A DNA stretch of 64,000 nucleotides from Juglans regia (GCF_001411555.2 NC_049904.1:27169370-27233369); one strand, 5' to 3'; numbered from the stretch's first letter, positions 41,320 to 53,043 are shown. Translations and numbers: made by a program. Notes: a model not told the origin generated them from the letters alone.

Positions 41320-44190
41320 TTGTTCCAAATAATTTTATACCAAGGCTTTGTAAAGCAAACTATGGATGTTACATCTTCTCGTTGCAACTCTCCACAAGAG
41401 GATGACACACAGCCATTGGCATCGTCGACATGTACTTTTGGAAATAGGCCCCCATCTAGAGTAGCTACCTCCTGTGCAAGTAGTCGATTCCCAATAGATC
41501 TAGAAGATGTTAATATGCTTAATGAGGAGAATGAGTTGATGAATGTTGATGTCGATCGACCAGCAGGACCTAGTAAAAAACAGTCGTGGACATGGAAACA
41601 TTTCATCAAAATTCCCGATGATCATGAGAACCTGCAGGCTTGATACCACTATTGTAGGCAACTATGTGGCTGTTATTCGAAGAAGCAAGGCACATTAGTA
41701 CTAATAGCACATCTTACGGGCTGCCAGTGGTATGAGATACACAAAGGGTTGGTGGCAACTGATCAGAAGATGCTAAGTTATTAGACTTCTACGGCCACTA
41801 ATAGCATGCATATTAAGAAGCTGCCAATCCCTCAATACAGTGAGAAGATGTTGAGTGATGTTCTTGCAGAGATGATCATCACTGATGAGATACCTTTTAC
41901 CACGGTTGACAAAGCAAGCTTCTGCACACTTTAGAGCCACGATTTCTCATACCTTCACAGTATACGATGATGTGCGATTGTTTGAAGATGCATACCAAGA
42001 AGAAGGCAAAGATGAAGGAAATGTTTGTTGCCACTAGACAGAGAGTGTCATTTACGACTAATTCGTGGACCTCATACAGAATCTGGGCTACATGTGTATC
42101 ATAGCCCACTTTATTGACAATGAGTGGACGTTGCAGAAGCGGATTATTGGTTTCAAATAAATTGTTGATCACAAGGTTTTCATCTATTGGTAAGGAGATG
42201 GATGACTGTATAAAGGATGAGAGATTAGAAAAGTACTTTGTATCATGGTTGACACTGCCATTAATTGGTTCAAGCGGAATACGACGATAAAGGAGGATAT
42301 CATTCGTGAGCACCAACATCAATGTTTCTGAGGGGTTGAAGGAGGTTGATGATTCTATTTCTAAAGTTCGGAACCGAGATATGTGAGGGTTTCCCCTATC
42401 GACTCCGCTAGTTTAAGGTAATAGCTGAATAACTTAATACTCCATCCTTCAGTATGTTGCAACTAGACGTTCCGACTCGATGGAACTCTACATACATGAT
42501 GTTGGATGTTGCGTAAAAGTACCAAAGAGCATTCGAGCAGATGGAGGTCGAGAATGGGGGCATGAGGTATGCTTTGTAGGAGTTAGGTTGGGGGAGAAGG
42601 GGTTTCAGTTCACCGAACACAGTTGATTGGGCCAATGTTAGGTATTTTGTTTAATTTTTGAAGTTATTTTATGACATAACTATACAGATATCTGTGTGAA
42701 AAAATATCCTATTGCGAACATGTACTTCGAGGAGCTTTCGAGGTTTTATGACCATTTGCAACAGAATTGTACTAACAGTATGGGTTTGTTGAATGATATG
42801 GCCATGAGGATGAAATATAAAAATATTGTGGGTGTTGAGGGTGTGTTTTGCAAGCCTGGGCAACTTCACGCTAGGCGTTCCCTGGCGTTTCCCTATAAGG
42901 AAGATAATGGGGGAGATCGAGAGTCGTAGCACCTCCGACGCTCAAGTCTGTTCAAGTTTGAAGGTAAGGGGAGAAAATAAAAGGTGGAGTTAGATAATAA
43001 AGAGATGCTTTTAGAAGAATGAGAGAATGTAACCCCTCTCTTAGCAGAGTGAGGGGTATTTATACCAGTTTGGATGGGTCCTGAAGTGATGTTGGAGCTT
43101 ATGCGACTCCGTATGGCGATCGCACATCCCTACCGACCTCCTACTCCCCTCATGTCCTGTCAGGCCTAGCCAGGGTAGTTGTTAACACTTAGATGAGCTT
43201 TCGCGTTGCATGTCATCCCCCGGGGCGCATTGAATGCGGTGTGGCCCTATCCCTTGTGCCTGCTCCTACGTAATTAATGTGGCGTGACCATCAGACGGGC
43301 TCCTTTGTCCTTAGGGGCTCGCGGTGTCAGGTCTTGTGCATTATTGATGGTTGGCCATTTCGGGTGTCAGCCCACCTCAGTGCCAAGGTCGGTTGTACCT
43401 TGGCTAGGGTTGTCAGGAGTGTGGCCCCTAGCCTACTTTGTTAGGACTCTTGCCCGGCATTCTCTCGCCTAGGCCTTCCACGCCATCCCAGCCAATTCTG
43501 ACTCTTGCATGAGGGCCCGAGCCCCCTTTTGGGCCTTTGGGGATTTCTCCCTTCACATGAGGATGTTGAGAAGATAAATATATTATTATTTGTTTCTGCG
43601 ATCCTTCACCCCTGATATTAGTTGGTAATTGTAGAATTTTGAATTAGGGACATCCTCGGTGATGAGAACGTTGATCAGTTTATTAGAGTTCTTAAATGTG
43701 ATATTGATTATTTATATAGCCATTACAACAGCAATGGTCAATCTTCAATCGAAGATGGTAGCTCCTCATGCCTGATCGGCTCGACATCTTCCTTAGATGA
43801 CATATATGCACACAATTCAAATGTTTTTATGCTATGACGATATCATCAAAATCCGTGTATCGATGAATATTATGAAGTATAAGTCTAAGCTTGAGCGTTA
43901 CTTTATGAAAGATGTCAAAGTACCTAATGAAACATTCCAGATATTAACTTGGTGAAATGTAAATTTTGGCAAGTTTTCAATCCTTTCACAAATAGACAGG
44001 GGTGTACTAGTCATTTCTATCACTACAGTTTCCTCGAAGTCGGCGTTTAGCATCGAAGGTCGTGTCTTGGATGCTTATTGAAGTTCATTATCTCTAACCA
44101 CTATTTAGACCCTCGTTTGCACGCAGAACTAGTTAAGTTCAACTCCCATTAGAGTAGATTTCGTTTATGCCGAGAGTTATAGGCTTGAAT
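41320..44190 (+). pseudogene. hAT transposase pseudogene 1 (zf-BED / RICESLEEPER type), split by an LTR
   Basis: In order: an N-terminal acidic region to KKQSWTWKHFIK at 41343-41640 (BED-finger start), then LPIPQYSEKMLSDVLAEMII (about 41830), VPTRWNSTYMMLDVA (about 42467), YPIANMYFEELSRFYDHLQ (about 42711), then after the inserted LTR VEKINILLFVSAILHP (43568-43620), and the C-terminal dimerisation region (KSAFSIEGRVLDAY, about 44040) with TLVCTQNWL-like remains. Stops and frameshifts are scattered throughout, so it is dead. The family normally carries out cut-and-paste transposition with 8-bp target duplications; the element's outer ends were not located. Confidence 0.85.
42841..43557 (-). 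mobile_element. Solo LTR (717 bp) inside the hAT pseudogene
   Basis: Flanked by TGAGG on both sides (42836-42840, 43558-43562). Read on the minus strand it begins TGTGAAGGGAGAAATCC. The hAT reading frame resumes right after it. It is markedly G+C-richer than its surroundings. A CTCTTAGCAGAGTGAGGGGTATTTATACC stretch near 43040 (on +) is leader-like. No internal retrotransposon region remains, as expected after LTR-LTR recombination. Confidence 0.75.
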
Positions 44191-44568
44191 CGGATAGTTT
44201 TATGGTTTTAAATGATTATTTACATAATTTTAATATTTTCATTATTTACTTTATAATTTATATGATTTTGTAAACCTAATTATGAACCATAGATTAATTG
44301 TAGATGCCTGAGACGGACGCACCATAGGATGGAGAACCCATTGGCCTCTTTATTGGTGAGAAATTCAATACCATAATTACCATTATACAAAACTCATTAG
44401 GGTTAAAAAATTTGAATAAATATCATATAGACATGAAAAAGTTAAATTTCAAGGATGAATTTTATTTTTTTTAAAATAAGATGTACCATACTTAAATGAC
44501 CTATATAACTGTATCTAGCCTAGCTGTTTCTTACTAACAAAACAGAAAACTTAAATATTTTATTTTCC
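44191..44568. other. Spacer downstream of hAT pseudogene 1
   Basis: AT-rich; it may contain the 3' end of the hAT element but no terminal repeat could be matched. Nothing coding. Confidence 0.4.
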
Positions 44569-44571
44569 TTA

Positions 44572-44920
44572 GAACATTTTCAATAGATTATATAAAATTT
44601 ATGTTTTTATAAAATTTTAAAAAAATAGCTTAATATAGCTCATCCAGTAAATTATGTATTTTATAATTAATATTTAGTTTGCTACAATACCATCTATATA
44701 TCTATGGAACATTATTCATATTTGTATAAATATTTAATTTATTTTTTTTATCTACTTTTTATTTTATTTGAAATAAATAAAATATATTATTTAAATAATA
44801 TAAAAATAAATAAATAACTTGACGTATGATAAATTATAAATGTTAATATATAAAATTAAAATAATAAATTTTAATAATTTATTTTGAAATAATAAGATAA
44901 AAAATGCATTGAAAATGCTC
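44572..44920. repeat. Tourist-like MITE, 349 bp, TTA target duplication
   Basis: Begins GAACATTTTCAATAGATTA and ends CATTGAAAATGCTC; the ends are inverted copies (GAGCATTTTCAATG on the other strand). TTA directly flanks both sides (44569-44571, 44921-44923). Same family as 45141-45708. 3-bp TTA/TAA duplications are typical of PIF/Harbinger MITEs. Confidence 0.75.
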
Positions 44921-44964
44921 TTACAAACTGCAAACACTTAACACAACTATTTTTTTTTTTCCCT

Positions 44965-45760
44965 ACGCAACAAAATGCCACGTGTAGGAGTAGGACAGCA
45001 GGATGCCAGCAACCTCGCAAATCCGCATAGAATGGAACCCATGCATGGCTCGTACATGGCTCATGGCACTAGGCATTGGGTTTCATCACCATGATAGTCT
45101 AGTTCTTGACCTTGGTATTTGGGCTACTTTTGTTTTCTTAGAGCATTCTCATTGGATTAGTTAAAAGTTAAATACAATAAGAATTTAGCTATTAGGTCAA
45201 TAAATTACTCACATTGAATTAGCTATATTCCAAATATTTGGAATATAGCTACAGTAATATCTAAACTAATTTCTAAATTTGGAACACACTATTCATTCAT
45301 CAAATCCTTTTTATATTATTTATTTCTCTCTCCTTTTAATATTAATTATTTATCTCTCTATTTTAAATGACAATTGAAAAAATATAATTAGAATACAATT
45401 ACAAATTAATATATAATATTATAAATAGTAAAATATGATAAAATAAAATAAATTTATAATTAAAAAAATTAAAAAATTTTCAAAATTATTAATTACTCAT
45501 TACTATATAATGAATAAATGGATAATTCAATTTAGAAATTTGATGTGAATAGTCAAAATTAAATTCATCTTATATTATTTTATTGTCATATAATGAAAAA
45601 ATGGCTATTCCAATGTGGAGATTTATAAAAATAGAATAGTTAAAAGTTAAATTCATCTTACATTCATCAAAAATGTACTTTAATTTAACCATTCCAATGA
45701 GAGTGCTCTTAGATGATTTCAAAACATATATCTAAATAAAAGAGTAGATGAGTTCATAAC
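44965..45760 (+). repeat. Unclassified repeat, copy 2, interrupted by a MITE
   Basis: Homologous in inverted orientation to 23885-24165 (CGTGTAGGAGTAGGACAGCA, GGCATTGGGTTTCATCACCA). It lacks ~60 bp of the other copy and is split by the 568-bp MITE at 45141-45708. Its far part resumes as GATGATTTCAAAACATAT. Confidence 0.75.
45141..45708. repeat. Tourist-like MITE, 568 bp, with empty site known
   Basis: Ends GAGCATTCTCATTGGATTAG and, reverse-complemented, GAGCACTCTCATTGGAATGG. Flanked by TTA on both sides (45138-45140, 45709-45711). The paralogous locus at ~23930 has one TTA and no insert, which proves the borders. Confidence 0.88.
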
Positions 45761-46196
45761 GTGTTTTATTTTAGAATAATTTTTCTATTACATTTCTACT
45801 GTTTTTTTTATTTTTATTTTTAATTTTTCTTTTACTTAATGTTTAAAAAAATGACTATTAATAAAATTGTAAATTTTTTTTTAAAATTTTTCTTAATAAT
45901 TCAAGATATTTTAAAAATATTTAAAAGAAAATAAAGCAAAAACAAATACACTAAAAATAGTAAAATGGTGGTAAAATGGTTGTAAATCTATCATTACCAT
46001 TTATTTTATGTCATGTATCATTTGATTGTCCGACTCCCCTTTGGGACAGTAGTTATAATTCAAACTAGACATTTCATAAAGGAGAGAGGGGCTCCAATGA
46101 TCATCCTCTGGGAGGATTGATACGATGGTTGCCCCCACCTCCTATTCGTGAAGAAATATATATATATATATATATATATTCAATCTTTCAACTTAT

Positions 46197-46239
<43 letters not shown>

Positions 46240-47280
46240 GGCTGAAAACCGATGGGTTCAGAGCGGTTTCGGTGCCAAACCGACGCCGAACCAATGTCTG
46301 CCATGAGAGGAAAAAATCAGCCAAAACCGATCGATTGGGGGAGAGAAAACCGATATTATCGGTCTCGGCACGGTGTGGTTCGGTTCCTCGGTCTGCCGTC
46401 AGCGTCTCTGTGACGGAGGAGGGATGTGCCGCCGTTTACCCTGAAAGAGTAGAAGAGAGTTGCAGGTGAAATGGAGGAAAGAAGAAGACGCGGAGAAGAA
46501 GAAGAAGAGGGGCCAAGGGCATATTAAATCCATTTTGAAACGGCGCCGTTCCATATGTTCTTTTTTTAAGTTCCAAGAGAAAAACGATGTCGTTTCACTT
46601 ATTTAAGTGAAACAGCACCGTTTTATATACATATATTTTTTTAAAAAATATATATATAAAGGGTCGGGAGGAGGGGGGGTTCTAACCCTAGCAAAAAACG
46701 ACGGGTGGCATCATCTCTGATATTTTTTTTTCATAGATTAAAAAAAAACGATGCCGTTTCATGTATTGAACTGCAGACCGAACCGGCCGACGTTGGTTTC
46801 GTTAATTTCCTACCGCCGGCCGACCGGTTCTCTGCCAGTTTCAGCCTGTTCCTGAATCCAGTGATCGATCTGGCCGGTTTGTGTACAACCCTAATATATA
46901 TATCTACATTCTTTCAAAAGGTATTCAATGATATCATGTTGAAATTTAAAAGGCCTCATTTTAACCTTTTTACGTGACCTATATTTGAAGTAATTGTTGG
47001 GATCACTCCATCTTAATATATTTCTCTTTATTAATAAATTATTTTATCCATTAAAAAAAAAGACATCTTTGATTCTTTACTTCAGCATGCATAAGTAGTT
47101 ATTCTTTTTTCCAAAAGAATAAAAGAATAAGAAGAAAATCTTAACAAAAGCAAAGCACAAATGTTTGGCCAAAAATTCGTTGAACTCGTATGAAGGCAAT
47201 CTAATTCATTGGTTCACTCGCGTCGGAACTCGGAAGAGCTTGAGTTATTTAAAGATACAACACCAAAGCTCTTGAGCAAA
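45761..47280. other. AT-rich spacer with AT microsatellites and one MITE
   Basis: (AT)n tracts at 46147-46180 and 46199-46236 flank or precede the MITE at 46238-46892. 46900-47280 has no gene; it becomes less AT-rich near 47210, where the promoter of the UBX-gene exon should start. Confidence 0.5.
46238..46892. repeat. MULE-type MITE, ~655 bp, inside an AT microsatellite
   Basis: Ends AGGGCTGAAAACCG and, reverse-complemented, AGGGTTGTACACAAACCGG. Flanks are ATATATT/AATATAT, so the target duplication cannot be separated from the microsatellite. It contains several AAACGATGTCGTTTC / AAACGGCGCCGTTTC-type palindromes and repeated ACCGA/CGGTT motifs. Related in its ends (AGGGGTGTAA-like) to the element at 50199-50787. 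Confidence 0.65.
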
Positions 47281-47331
47281 TCCCAAACTCCTCCCTCCCC
47301 TCTCACATCTCTCTCGGAATCGTAGAACTCA

Positions 47332-47477
47332 ATGGCGTCACAGGACAAGAAACCTTCCAAACCCTCCAGTAGCAAAGCCGGTGGCATACGCACGCTCTCC
47401 GATCTGAACCGATCGTCCGCTGACTCGGAAAACGACTCGGATGGCCCTCAGGAGTACCATACTGGTGGCGAGAAGAG
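47332..47477 (+). pseudogene. Lone first exon of a PUX4-like UBX-domain (p97/CDC48 adaptor) gene
   Basis: ATG at 47332; 48 codons plus two bases, ending GAGAAGAG/GTCTTC (phase 2). The peptide opens [20 protein letters not shown], continues TLSDLNR, and ends [14 protein letters not shown], the characteristic N-terminus of plant PUX4/PUX5 (p47/NSFL1-like) proteins, where [11 protein letters not shown] and GPQEYYTGGEKSG are conserved. A CT-rich leader precedes it, like an intact promoter and 5' UTR. The following SEP and UBX exons are not in the window: the duplicated transposon block starts 600 bp on. Full-length PUX4 binds CDC48/p97; this fragment cannot. It may instead splice to the exon at 48241. 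Confidence 0.85.
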
Positions 47478-48240
47478 GTCTTCCATCTAAAGCCTAGCTT
47501 TCATACCCTATAAATCAAGTTTTCATCTCCATTGATTGAAAATCGTACTTACAGTTCTTTTATCTGTATTAGATCTTTGATTAGCAGATTTTCCCTGTTC
47601 GAATAATTATGCTTTAATGAGCTTGATGTGTATTCTGGTTCAAAATGTTCTAATGGCCTATTTGGTGGCCCGGGATATTTCGATTTTTAAGATAATATTG
47701 ATGCAGTGAAGGTAAGCGATACATATCGCTTAACTTTCAAATGAAACAATAAGAAAATTATGATTGTTTGAATTTGGGCTGTCCTTGGAACTAATAATTG
47801 TAATTATTAAAGTTCATTAAGGGCTCCATTTCCATGGTTGGCTCAACTTAGAGATGCGTGTTTGTCATCATTTAAATAGTGTTGGATTTACTATCACTAT
47901 CTGTTTCTTAGTGACTAGGATTTATTCATGTGATCTTCATTTATTCGACATAGCCATCTAGCATTATTTTCTGTTGTGATCATTATATTCTGACTTTTTT
48001 TATTTTTGTTTTCATCATAACTTTCTGGCTTTCTCATTTCTGTTTCTATGTTGTTATTCATTTTGCATGCTGCTCAGTATTGGATTAGAAAATTTTGTTT
48101 TAATCCATATATTGATTATGTCATTTCTGTTTTGACAAGGCCTTGTGATGTTTGCATGTTGATTTCCTGTTGTTTGGATTTTGGAAGTTGAAGAAGCTGA
48201 TTTTGCATGCTCATTTCCTACACTAATATTTATGTGACAG

Positions 48241-48625
48241 ATCTATTTGTTCCTTTACAACATGTTGTAAGGCCCAAGCCATGCTAGCAGAAGCGCTGAG
48301 CAAGCTCAAGCATACTCTTTTGGAGGAGTCACGCGCTCAGGAGAAAGAACTTTTTCGGCTTAAGGTCGAGAAGATGGAATATGATCAGGAAAGAGAGGAG
48401 AAAAAAATTGGACAAGAGAATGAGAGACTGCGGTTGGAGGCCGAGAGACTGAGGTTGGAGGCCGAGAAACTAGAACTTACCCGAAGGGAAGCGAATGAGA
48501 GAGCAGAGAGAGACCTGTTGGAGAGAGAGGAGCGAATAATGACAGTCAATATGCTTAACTTATATGGACTACAACAGAAATATTTCGAGCAACATCAAAA
48601 GGAAATCATGGCGAGATTCTACTAA
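48241..48625 (+). CDS. Open coiled-coil exon, NAM-associated-domain-like (copy B)
   Basis: Acceptor TTTATGTGACAG/ATC at 48240. If joined to the phase-2 donor at 47477 the frame is open to TAA at 48623 (128 codons). The protein is a long charged helix: LSKLKHTLLEESRAQEKEL, EYDQEREEKKIGQENERL, a duplicated RLRLEAERLRLEAEKLEL, then ANERAERDLLEREERIM and the ending LQQKYFEQHQKEIMARFY. The closing LQQ.YFE..Q.EI.AR pattern is typical of the C-terminal region of NAM-associated / Harbinger-linked plant proteins. An ATG at 48281 would give 114 aa on its own. Copy A is broken, so purifying selection is uncertain. Confidence 0.6.
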
Positions 48626-50198
48626 TAAGAAGATAAAATAAAATGGAAACCAGCAGATATATACCTCATGAAATTTATTTGTTATTGAGGTAAAGTATAA
48701 TTTTTATAATTTGTACAATTAATTGGAAGTATTTGTTTGTTTGTTTGTTTGTTTCTCTAAAATGGGCATCCCGTACTCCATTATTTATTATATTCATCCT
48801 AAATGTACTGCATGAGTTTCTACCATTAATGTTCAATTTCAATAATTAGATATTATGAAAGGCCAAAAACAGAAACCCCATAATTTAATATTCCTGATAG
48901 TAATGTCAGCGTGTCGAAATCAACAAGTGTTGCGTGAAAGAATGATGATCTCCATGTTATATAACACTCATAACAGTGCCTAAGGCCCTAAATTATTGTC
49001 AATCGTTTTGGTGATCCATTGGTAAAAGCAGGTGATAAATTACTGATAATCATTGATCTATTAGCCTAAGCCAGAGAAAAGGAGGTGTAATGCCCTTCCA
49101 TATCTTTGAGATAGTCTCCAAGTGGTCAATTTTTTTTCTTTACTTTTTTTAATTACAATTGTCTTGAAAAGTTATATTAATTTTTTAAAATTTTAAAATA
49201 AAAATTATATTAAAATTTTATATTTTAACAATATATTCAATTTATAATATTTTTATTCAATTTTCTCTCATTTTTTAAAATTTCATTAAATATTTCAACT
49301 CAAATTATTTTACTATTATTTATAAATAATTTTTCTTCTCAACATTCAAAACGATAACTTAAGTCAAAGTTTTTGCTAAAAATTCAAGTGACAATATAAA
49401 TTTAGTGCAAAATTTACACCATCCCATAAATTTTCGTGAAAGAGACTTTTATTAAGTATCTTTAAAGATGAATATCGTTAAAACCCCAAGGCCATCAAGA
49501 CTAACTAAAGCCGTAGTTGATTGTTTGGAACTTAAAAAAATGAATAAAAGGAAAATCAAACGCTAATGTTGTATTTTTTGGAGAGTAAAATCAAATACTA
49601 ATATTACTTATTATCTTAAATCTGCAGCTTTTAGTCTCATTTGCTTCTTTAAAGATCATATTTAAAATGTGGTCATATTAATATGATTACAAATATTTTA
49701 TTTCTTTCTTTCTAAAAATAGATCATGTGAACAGGACTCAGTCTTGGTTTGACCGAAGTATGCTGACGACAGTATCTTGAAGTTGCATGCAAAGTTCGAT
49801 CTACGTACCTATCTCAAAAATATTCATTAGGAAAAGGATAGTATGATTTACTTTAAAACGGTATTTACTTTATACTCATATATAACTTTAATTGGTGATA
49901 AAAAATAACATATATAACTTTAATTGATAAATTAATTAAATTAAAAAAAAAACCCACAAAAAACGATATTCCCCCTATTTTCTTTGTTTTCACAAGAGTG
50001 GCCAGGGAGGAGTCTAAGGCAGGTTTGCGATGATCTACTCTGTTCTGATGTAAAGCGACTCACACAACTCTCTGATCAATGATCTATTGGTTCCACCCAT
50101 AAATGTCATCAAACAACTAGAGTGCAAGGCTGATGCCCAATTGAATTTGCGCGTAGACTTCAAAGTGTTATTGCGTGCGGATCTGAAGAGTTATTAAT
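48626..50198 (+). other. Non-coding remainder of duplicated block B
   Basis: A (TTTG)n tract lies at 48737-48752. 49150-49320 resembles the AT-rich repeat family. 49330-50198 is closely alignable with 37140-38090 of copy A. No coding frame. Confidence 0.6.
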
Positions 50199-50787
50199 AG
50201 GGGTATAAATTTAAATCGAAAAATCGATCCGGACCGGACCGGATCCAATTTTAAATCGGTTCTGGTCCGAAACCGGTTTCTATATTATAAAAACCGGTCG
50301 GATCTGGTAATATTTATATATATAAGTTTTATACATAATATATAATTATATATTAAATTTTTATATATAATATATATAATTATATATCATATATGAAATA
50401 ATTTCATATTAAAGTTTATAAATTATAACATAAAATGTTAATCTTAAATATAAACATTCGTAATTTGTTTGATCATATATTATTAATATAATTATATATA
50501 AGATAATGTTATTATAATTTATAAAATAAAATTTTAGTTTTAAAGATGAAAATTTAATTGATCATATGCCTTTAAACATAATATATATGTATTAACTTAT
50601 TAATAACATTTTATCATAAGAAGTAACATTTTGTTATAATTTTTTTATATTTAAAAAAAATCGAAAAACCGGACCGGTAAAACCGAAGGTACCGGTTTAA
50701 AAGGGTAAGCGGGGTGTAATCGGTTTTAAAAAATGTAAAACCAGTTCGATCCTAGATTTTGTCCAAAACCGAACCGGTTACACCCCT
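50199..50787. repeat. MULE-type MITE, 589 bp, 10-bp target duplication
   Basis: Ends AGGGGTATAA and (reverse-complemented) AGGGGTGTAA. The 10-bp AGTTATTAAT is present on both sides (50189-50198, 50788-50797). Copy A (about 38085) has the site unoccupied (GTGTTATTAAAGACC). Rich in CCGGACCGG/AACCGGTT-type motifs. It inserted after the block was duplicated. Confidence 0.88.
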
Positions 50788-51516
50788 AGTTATTAATGAC
50801 CTAAAAATCTCTAAGATCAAACAAGTGGCATTCTATTATTTTTTTAAAAAAATTCTATTATCAAGCCAGTACGTAAAATATGCTTAGTAAATTGCATATA
50901 TACATGATATATAATATTTAAAAAATAAAATTTAAAATTTAAATCGTCTGAATCAAATTTTACTATTTAAATAACGTGAATGGTGTGCTCTACACAACAC
51001 CTTAAAAATCTAATAACTCTTATCGCGAAGGATTGTGATATAATGATCTATTGCTCTGTTGGATATTGTAGCAAGTTGTACAAAGTTGAATTTATTGTTT
51101 TATACTAACATATTGATATACCTGTAATGGATATTTGGGTCACCACAGTTTTAGTTAAGAGATAAAGTCAAGAAGGGACTCAGACTTTTAAAAGAAAAAT
51201 GACTCGAACTCCTAAGAGGGAGGTGATTCAGATTTCTAAGAGGAGAGAGGCTCGGACTCCTAAAAAGAAAATGTTTCACAAGGAAATAATCTCTATAAAT
51301 TGCCCACATAGGTAACAAACACTAAACTTGATTCAGTTCTTCTTTACATGCATTTATTCTTATACTGTATTACTGACTTAAGCATCAGAGACTCCACAAG
51401 GTAATCAATGCCGCCTCTTTATTGTCGCAGGTCATCCATACGATTGGTGGTGTGAAACACATCCTTTATAGTGACACCAGCTGTGGGATCTTTACTGACA
51501 TCAACGTGATTTTTAT

Positions 51517-52400
51517 ATGTCAACCATTACACGATCACATGCAAATTGTGATCCAGAAGCAAGCATGGTAGACGTAGAAATGAGATTGGCAGAAGCTGAG
51601 GAAAAAATGAAACAGGTGATGGCAGTTGTCGAGCAACTACAAAAAGATAACGAAGAACTGAAACGGCAGAAAGACAGTCCCCCTCCTGTCCAAAACGTGC
51701 AGGTTGAAGGAGATGCGCATAGTGCAGAAGGCGTAAGCAGCGAAAAGATAGAGAAGAAAAGGCTGCACGATGAACTGCGCAGTTTAGTTGATAATTACGA
51801 GGAGATGGCAAAGAGAATGGGTAATTCCTCTTCTGTCGAGCAGCTGCTTACTCATTCAAATCTTCCTTATAGCGAGGAAGTCATGGCGGTACCCCAACCA
51901 TCCAAATTCAAAGTGCCGCAGATCGACTTCTACGATGGATCCAAGGACCCCGTTGATCACCTTGAATATTTCAAGGCACATATGACCCTTCACGGCTTCC
52001 CTGGAGAAGTAGCTTGTCGTGCTTTCCCACTGACGTTGAAAGGGTTAGCATAAGGCTGGTTTGGGATCCTACATCCTGGATCCATTGGCAATTTCGAGGA
52101 GCTGGTAAATCAGTTCCTTATACAGTTTATAGCCAGTAGAAGGCGGCGTAGACCAACCGCCTATATGCTAACCATAAAACAAAAGGAGGGAGAAACCTTG
52201 AAAGCCCATTTGGCGCGCTTCAACAAAGAAAGGCTCACTATGGATGACCAAGATGAGAAGATCACAATGGCCGCCCTCCTATGGGGCATCTGGCCTTAAG
52301 CCCGTTCATGGCTAAGTTAGCTAGGAGAACTCCATCCACCTCAAGGGAGTTCATGGATCAAGCAGACGATTTTGTGAATGCTGAAGACACGTTGTAGGCT
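51517..52400 (+). pseudogene. gypsy gag, interrupted
   Basis: Open from the start near 51517 for 178 codons, with a coiled-coil stretch (EMRLAEAEEKMKQVMAVVEQ) and the Retrotrans_gag start (FKVPQIDFYDGSKDPVDHLE, CRAFPLTLKGLA). A TAA follows in the same frame; the rest of the gag domain (GWFGILHPGSIGNFEELVNQ, then LARFNKERLTMDDQDEK) continues in frame to another stop at about 52297. Gag is the structural protein of virus-like particles; this copy cannot make a whole one. Confidence 0.82.
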
Positions 52401-52499
52401 CTCTTGGGGCCGATGAGGTAGGAAGCGAAGTAGGATAACACCTAAACTTACTAGAAGAGATTAAGAAGGAGGTGGATCCAGAAGCAAGCATGGAAACGA

Positions 52500-52535
<36 letters not shown>

Positions 52536-52768
52536 CGCTAGAGGCATACTGCTCGACCCCCAACAAGCCCTAAATCGTTGCACCCAATAGATCACAACCA
52601 TAAGTCCACTACAACATTGTGGCCAACACAACTGTAGTGCATATTGCCATCCCCATGGTGAGCAACACTTCACCAAATTCACAAAAGTGCAGATAATATC
52701 TCTCGGTTGCTAGCTGCATTCATGATGGGCAGCACCTCTTGGTGGACAATGAAAGTGGTTTCATTACT

Positions 52769-53043
52769 GTCAAACAAGACCCGCGCCACTTGACATGCAA
52801 CAAGGCCAACGCCCCATGGCGAGCAACAAAACCCGCACCACTTGGCAGGCAACAAGACCTGCGCCCCTTGGTGGGCAACAAGGCCAATGCCACTTGGCGG
52901 GCAACAAGACCTGCGCCCCTCGACGGGCAACAAGACACGCGCCCCTCGGCAGGCAACAAGATCAAAGCCCCTCGCCGAGCAACAAGACCAATGCCTTGGG
53001 TGAGTAACCAGACCAACGTCTCTCGACGAGTAACAAAACCGAC
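52769..53043 (+). repeat. 26-bp minisatellite inside the gypsy element
   Basis: About ten units of GCAACAAGACC(T/A)GCGCCCC followed by TCGGCGG-like bases, in register from 52795. Copy A keeps only about five units (39420-39546, minus strand). 26 is not a multiple of three, so it is not a protein repeat. Confidence 0.85.

Larger units (their letters stand above)
48079..51030 (+). repeat. Duplicated block, copy B, proximal part
   Basis: Direct copy of 36653-38330, about 11.4 kb away. The left border is at TTGGATTAGAAAATTTTG, the right at AATAACTCTTATCGC. Copy B is the fuller one, carrying the complete coiled-coil exon and about 600 bp after it, plus a later MITE insertion. The upstream neighbour is the PUX4-like exon; in copy A it is the AAA-ATPase pseudogene. 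Confidence 0.88.

Noticed and set aside
52769..53043. Evenly spaced repeats that might suggest a CRISPR array
   Set aside because: Units are contiguous with no unique spacers, in a plant retrotransposon; it is a minisatellite.
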